A stretch of DNA of 64,000 nucleotides. Source: Mucilaginibacter endophyticus. Lineage in GTDB: Bacteria > Bacteroidota > Bacteroidia > Sphingobacteriales > Sphingobacteriaceae. Shown one piece after another: positions 61,230 to 64,000 of this stretch (position 1 is its first letter; each line of letters begins with the position of its first letter). The DNA lies in contig NZ_QPCG01000004.1 of NCBI RefSeq assembly GCF_003351025.1, positions 558,001 to 622,000 on the forward strand, read 5' to 3'. The position numbers were made by a program, and so were the translations under genes. Under the pieces are notes generated by a model that saw only the letters and a list, made by a program, of their open reading frames with translations, did no database searches and was not told the DNA's origin.

Positions 61230-62795
61230 ATGAAACTAAACAGGCAATTTATCCTCAGCTGTTTGTTGTTTGGGTTAATTTTCACGACAATTAGCGCAAA
61301 GCCTAAAGCGGCAAGCAACGATGAAATCATTTATCATATATTTCAGCGAAGTTTTTATGACAGCAATGGCGATTATCATGGCGACCTGAATGGCATCCGG
61401 CAAAAGTTGGATTATTTGCAGGACCTCGGGGTGACCTCTATCTTGTTAACCCCGCTGTATGAATCGGCATTTTATCATAATTATTTCGCTATCGATTTTG
61501 AAAAGATCGATCCAAAGTACGGTACCCTTGCTGATTATCTTAAGCTGATTAAAGAATTGCATCGCCGTGGAATGAAGTTTTATATGGACATGGAAACCCA
61601 GTATGTGACTGAAGATTCCCGATGGTGGAAGGAAGCTTTCGGGAATCCCCAATCGCCGTATAGCGACTATATTTTATGGGATGATAAGGACAATCAAAAG
61701 CCATCGACCATAGTATATAACCTCACCGGGCTCAAAGGTTACGACGGCATAACGCGCAAAATAACCACTGCTAATCTCAACAGCGACGCCTCAAAAGCTT
61801 ATAATCTTAAACTGTTCAGCTACTGGATTGATCCTAACGGCGATGGCAAATTTGATGATGGTGTGGATGGTTTCCGGCTTGATCATATGATGGACGATCT
61901 GGATAATAAAGGTCGCCTTCCCCACCTGTTTGATACGTTTTGGAACCCGATGTTAGCTCAATTAAGGGCCATCAACCCTAAAATAAAAATAGTTGCCGAA
62001 CAGGCTAATTGGTTTAGCCTGGGTAACGAATATCTGGAACATGGCGGTGTTGATCGGGTGTTTGGGCTGCGTTTGTGCTTCGCTATCCGGTCGTTTGATA
62101 AAAAGCTGCTTTTAGCCAATGCCGATTCAACGCTGGCTATGCTGCCACCCGGCAAACAGCAGGTGGTTTTTATCGAAAATCATGACGTTCCCCGCTTTAG
62201 CTATGCAGTGAAGGGAGATTTGACAAAGATGAAGGTGGGCTGTGCTTTTAACCTGCTGATGGGCGGCATCCCTACCATTTATTATGGACAGGAATTGGGG
62301 ATGACCGGTACTTCGGCAAATTTTGGCGCTACTGATGCCAATGAAATTCCCGACAGGCAAGCATTTGAATGGTATAAAAGCGATACCGGCAAAGGCATGG
62401 CGCTATGGTATAAGCAAACAGGCCCCTGGAAAGATCAGTTCAATGGCGATAAACCGAACGATGGTATCTCTTTAGAGGAAGAACAGCAGGATCCTAATTC
62501 GTTATGGCATTACTATAAAAAGATGATCGCCATTCGCAAAGCAAACCCCGCCCTTGTTGACGGCAGTTATAAAACTATCGGTAATGATAACGATCATGTT
62601 TTTACTTTTATGAGAAGGGACGCCAGGCAAACCATATTGGTGGCCATAAATCTGTCGGATAAAGAAACCGGGGCAAACATTGATGCCGGTGGGAATCCGG
62701 TTGGTATTATTGGTGATGTTAAACCGGCGCTGAAAGATAGAAAACTGGCGGTTACTTTGCCTGCTTTTGGCGTTGCGGCCTGGGCGTTAAAATAA
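61230..62795 (+). CDS. Secreted GH13 alpha-amylase family glycosidase
   Basis: This 521-residue protein has a signal peptide (MKLNRQFILSCLLFGLIFTT, ending TISAK). The (beta/alpha)8 domain starts EIIYHIFQRSFYDSNGDYHG. Catalytic residues are D218 (DGFRLDHM), E257 (KIVAEQAN) and D319 (IENHDVPRF). It closes with a C-terminal beta domain (KDRKLAVTLPAFGVAAW). It cleaves alpha-glucans or maltooligosaccharides outside the inner membrane. Single gene with its own terminator. Confidence 0.93.
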   Translation: MKLNRQFILSCLLFGLIFTTISAKPKAASNDEIIYHIFQRSFYDSNGDYHGDLNGIRQKLDYLQDLGVTSILLTPLYESAFYHNYFAIDFEKIDPKYGTLADYLKLIKELHRRGMKFYMDMETQYVTEDSRWWKEAFGNPQSPYSDYILWDDKDNQKPSTIVYNLTGLKGYDGITRKITTANLNSDASKAYNLKLFSYWIDPNGDGKFDDGVDGFRLDHMMDDLDNKGRLPHLFDTFWNPMLAQLRAINPKIKIVAEQANWFSLGNEYLEHGGVDRVFGLRLCFAIRSFDKKLLLANADSTLAMLPPGKQQVVFIENHDVPRFSYAVKGDLTKMKVGCAFNLLMGGIPTIYYGQELGMTGTSANFGATDANEIPDRQAFEWYKSDTGKGMALWYKQTGPWKDQFNGDKPNDGISLEEEQQDPNSLWHYYKKMIAIRKANPALVDGSYKTIGNDNDHVFTFMRRDARQTILVAINLSDKETGANIDAGGNPVGIIGDVKPALKDRKLAVTLPAFGVAAWALK

Positions 62796-62819
62796 AAAGG
62801 GGCTTCAAGCCCCTTTTTA
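62794..62819 (+). terminator. Intrinsic terminator after the GH13 gene
   Basis: AAAAAGGGGCTT pairs with AAGCCCCTTTTT around a tiny loop, followed by AT-rich sequence, at the GH13 stop codon. Confidence 0.9.
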
Positions 62820-62832
62820 TTTGTTTATCACA

Positions 62833-62922
62833 TGTCATTGCGAGCGAAGCGTGGCAATCGCACGGAAGCATAGCCGCCCTGTATAGCATGCGATTGCTTC
62901 GTCGTTCCTCCTCGCAATGACA
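62833..62922. repeat. Dispersed palindromic repeat, family B (second full copy)
   Basis: GTCATTGCGAGCGAAGCG at the left is inverted as TCCTCCTCGCAATGAC at the right, with inner arms GCAATCGCA / TGCGATTGC. It has the same outer arms as 48138-48235 but in swapped order, as expected when the unit is inserted in the other orientation. Confidence 0.85.
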
Positions 62923-62942
62923 TTATTGAAGCGAGTGGTGGC

Positions 62943-63590
62943 CTACATCGAAGCCGAAGCCTTCACGTTCTCCATACCGTAATGTTTCAGGATATCATCA
63001 GGAACACCTGTCCATTTGCCGGGCTGGTTACCTGCATAGCCAATATCTTTTACACCAATTTCGCTGGTGAAAAAGCCGGAGGCGGTAAGATCACGCATGC
63101 GGTTAAAGAAAGCAACACCCTGGGCCATTTCTGGCTTGGCTTTAGCTGGGTAAGCGATCATATCAACCAACTGGATCTGCTGATCTTTAGTGCAATCGGT
63201 AAATGGTTTGCCAAAGCGGTTAAGACACTGCAAGTCAAGCCAGCGCAGGCCACCGCGCATTGGTGTTTGATGGTCCGGAATATCTTTTACGATAAACTCG
63301 ATAAAATCAGGAACCTTAGCATCGGAGGCACTGCCTGATTTGTCATCTTTAGGGATAATAATGTCGGCAAGTACGGTGATGGTGGCCATTTCTGCCGCGG
63401 TGAAAAATTTATCGGCATGCAGTTTTTTGTCGCGCTCAACCTCAAACGGCTGGCGACCGGTTTCGTCACCTGCAGCAGCCGTGGTTGTTTCTTCCGCGCC
63501 TTTTTTAGTATCGGTTTTACAGGCCTCCAGTAATAATCCTGCCGAAAGTGTGGTAAAGCCTAATGCTTTAAGGGAATCACGTCTGTTCAT
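62943..63590 (-). CDS. Gluconate 2-dehydrogenase subunit 3-like protein
   Basis: This 215-residue protein has an N-terminal twin-arginine-like signal (MNRRDSLKALGFTTLSAGLL) and a nearby Cys (LLEACK) that could be lipidated. The domain shows FTAAEMATITVLADIIIPKD and the RGGLRWLDLQCL region of the family. It partners the GMC dehydrogenase encoded just upstream and helps export or assemble it in the periplasm. The two are 21 bp apart on the minus strand. Confidence 0.88.
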   Translation of the reverse strand: MNRRDSLKALGFTTLSAGLLLEACKTDTKKGAEETTTAAAGDETGRQPFEVERDKKLHADKFFTAAEMATITVLADIIIPKDDKSGSASDAKVPDFIEFIVKDIPDHQTPMRGGLRWLDLQCLNRFGKPFTDCTKDQQIQLVDMIAYPAKAKPEMAQGVAFFNRMRDLTASGFFTSEIGVKDIGYAGNQPGKWTGVPDDILKHYGMENVKASASM

Positions 63591-63611
63591 GATATTTTAT
63601 GGATGTGCTTG

Positions 63612-64000
63612 TTAAACGTTTAATTTTTTTCTTTCCTGAATAATGTATTCTGCTGTACGCATTGATAACGCAAGGATTGTCCATGTAGCGTTTTTATCGC
63701 CCTGTTGAACAAACGGAGCAGCATCAACTACAAACAGGTTTTTACAATCATGGGCCTGGCACCATTTGTTAAGGGCCGATTTTTTAGGATCGTTACCCAT
63801 ACGGATAGTACCTACTTCGTGGATGATCTTACCTGGTGCTTCCAAACCGTAATTGGTTTCCGGACCTTGCGGCGGACCATAAATGGCACCACCCATATTG
63901 TGCATGATCTCCTGGAAGGTTTCCTGCATATGTTTGGCCTGTTTAATTTCTTCAGGAGCCCATTTATAATGGAAACGCAATACCGGGATACCGTATTTAT
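63612..64000 (-). CDS. GMC oxidoreductase, C-terminal fragment (cut by window edge)
   Basis: The reading frame continues to the window edge (KYGIPVLRFHYKW before residue 1 of the shorter frame, which has a non-ATG start). C-terminal GMC signatures are HEVGTIRMGNDPKKSALNKW and VVDAAPFVQQGDKNATWTIL, with the catalytic His and Asn. It oxidises a sugar or sugar acid with FAD in the periplasm, together with the subunit-3 protein downstream. The N-terminal FAD domain is outside the window. Confidence 0.9.
   Translation of the reverse strand, partial: KYGIPVLRFHYKWAPEEIKQAKHMQETFQEIMHNMGGAIYGPPQGPETNYGLEAPGKIIHEVGTIRMGNDPKKSALNKWCQAHDCKNLFVVDAAPFVQQGDKNATWTILALSMRTAEYIIQERKKLNV

Overview
The window is a chromosomal segment of a Bacteroidota bacterium, most likely family Sphingobacteriaceae (Mucilaginibacter/Pedobacter-like; inference). 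Support: several large outer-membrane barrel proteins with carboxypeptidase-like N-terminal domains, a zinc metalloprotease lipoprotein of the DUF5117/DUF4953 type, a short RRM protein with a Gly-rich tail, and many intergenic palindromic repeats. No rRNA, tRNA or CRISPR array was seen.

The most interesting region is about 3.35-16.1 kb. The gene comM (yifB, Mg-chelatase-like AAA+ ATPase) is split in two by an 11.2-kb, clearly AT-richer element inserted exactly in its Walker A codons. The 6-bp sequence ACCTGC lies at both junctions (4213-4218 and 15430-15435), and joining the flanks across one copy restores a 512-codon comM frame. The element ends in a 31-bp imperfect inverted repeat (27 of 31 matching), and its left junction is a 34-bp near-perfect palindrome. 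It carries three tandem, overlapping tyrosine recombinases (a recombinase-in-trio arrangement) next to its right end and a divergent XRE regulator. Its cargo is a tightly coupled operon: a GlnD/MNT-type nucleotidyltransferase, a 1238-residue protein joining a 2H phosphoesterase-like domain to an Eco57I-type adenine methyltransferase, a PD-(D/E)XK-like nuclease, a small winged-helix-like protein and a membrane protein. I read the cargo as a candidate undescribed restriction/anti-phage system; this is an inference.

Left of the island are a truncated secreted protein gene, a serine hydrolase, a small lipoprotein and a REP-associated transposase unit (2639-3317) with hairpin ends. Right of it, 16-31 kb holds envelope and secreted proteins: two outer-membrane barrel proteins, an esterase with a PA14-like domain, a metalloprotease, an aspartyl protease with a PDZ domain and a PBP4-type D-Ala-D-Ala peptidase. 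From 31 to 40 kb lie a BrkB family protein, a tsaE-ald-ddpX group, a TonB-dependent receptor with a Cys/His-rich small partner and a conserved hypothetical. From 40 to 48 kb come a cyclophilin, exonuclease III, a quinone-oxidoreductase/AraC divergent pair, and the three-gene ATP-grasp / alpha-E / transglutaminase cluster.

The 48-56 kb stretch is a co-directional minus-strand run: glycosyltransferase, RNase HII, SpoIIE phosphatase, OppC-like permease, GT2 and flippase-like membrane protein, and dienelactone hydrolase. The last part holds a GAF histidine kinase, an RRM protein, a GreA-C-terminal-like protein, an esterase plus zinc alcohol dehydrogenase, a secreted GH13 enzyme, and the start of a GMC oxidoreductase / gluconate dehydrogenase subunit 3 pair. 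At least five families of dispersed palindromic repeats sit between genes.
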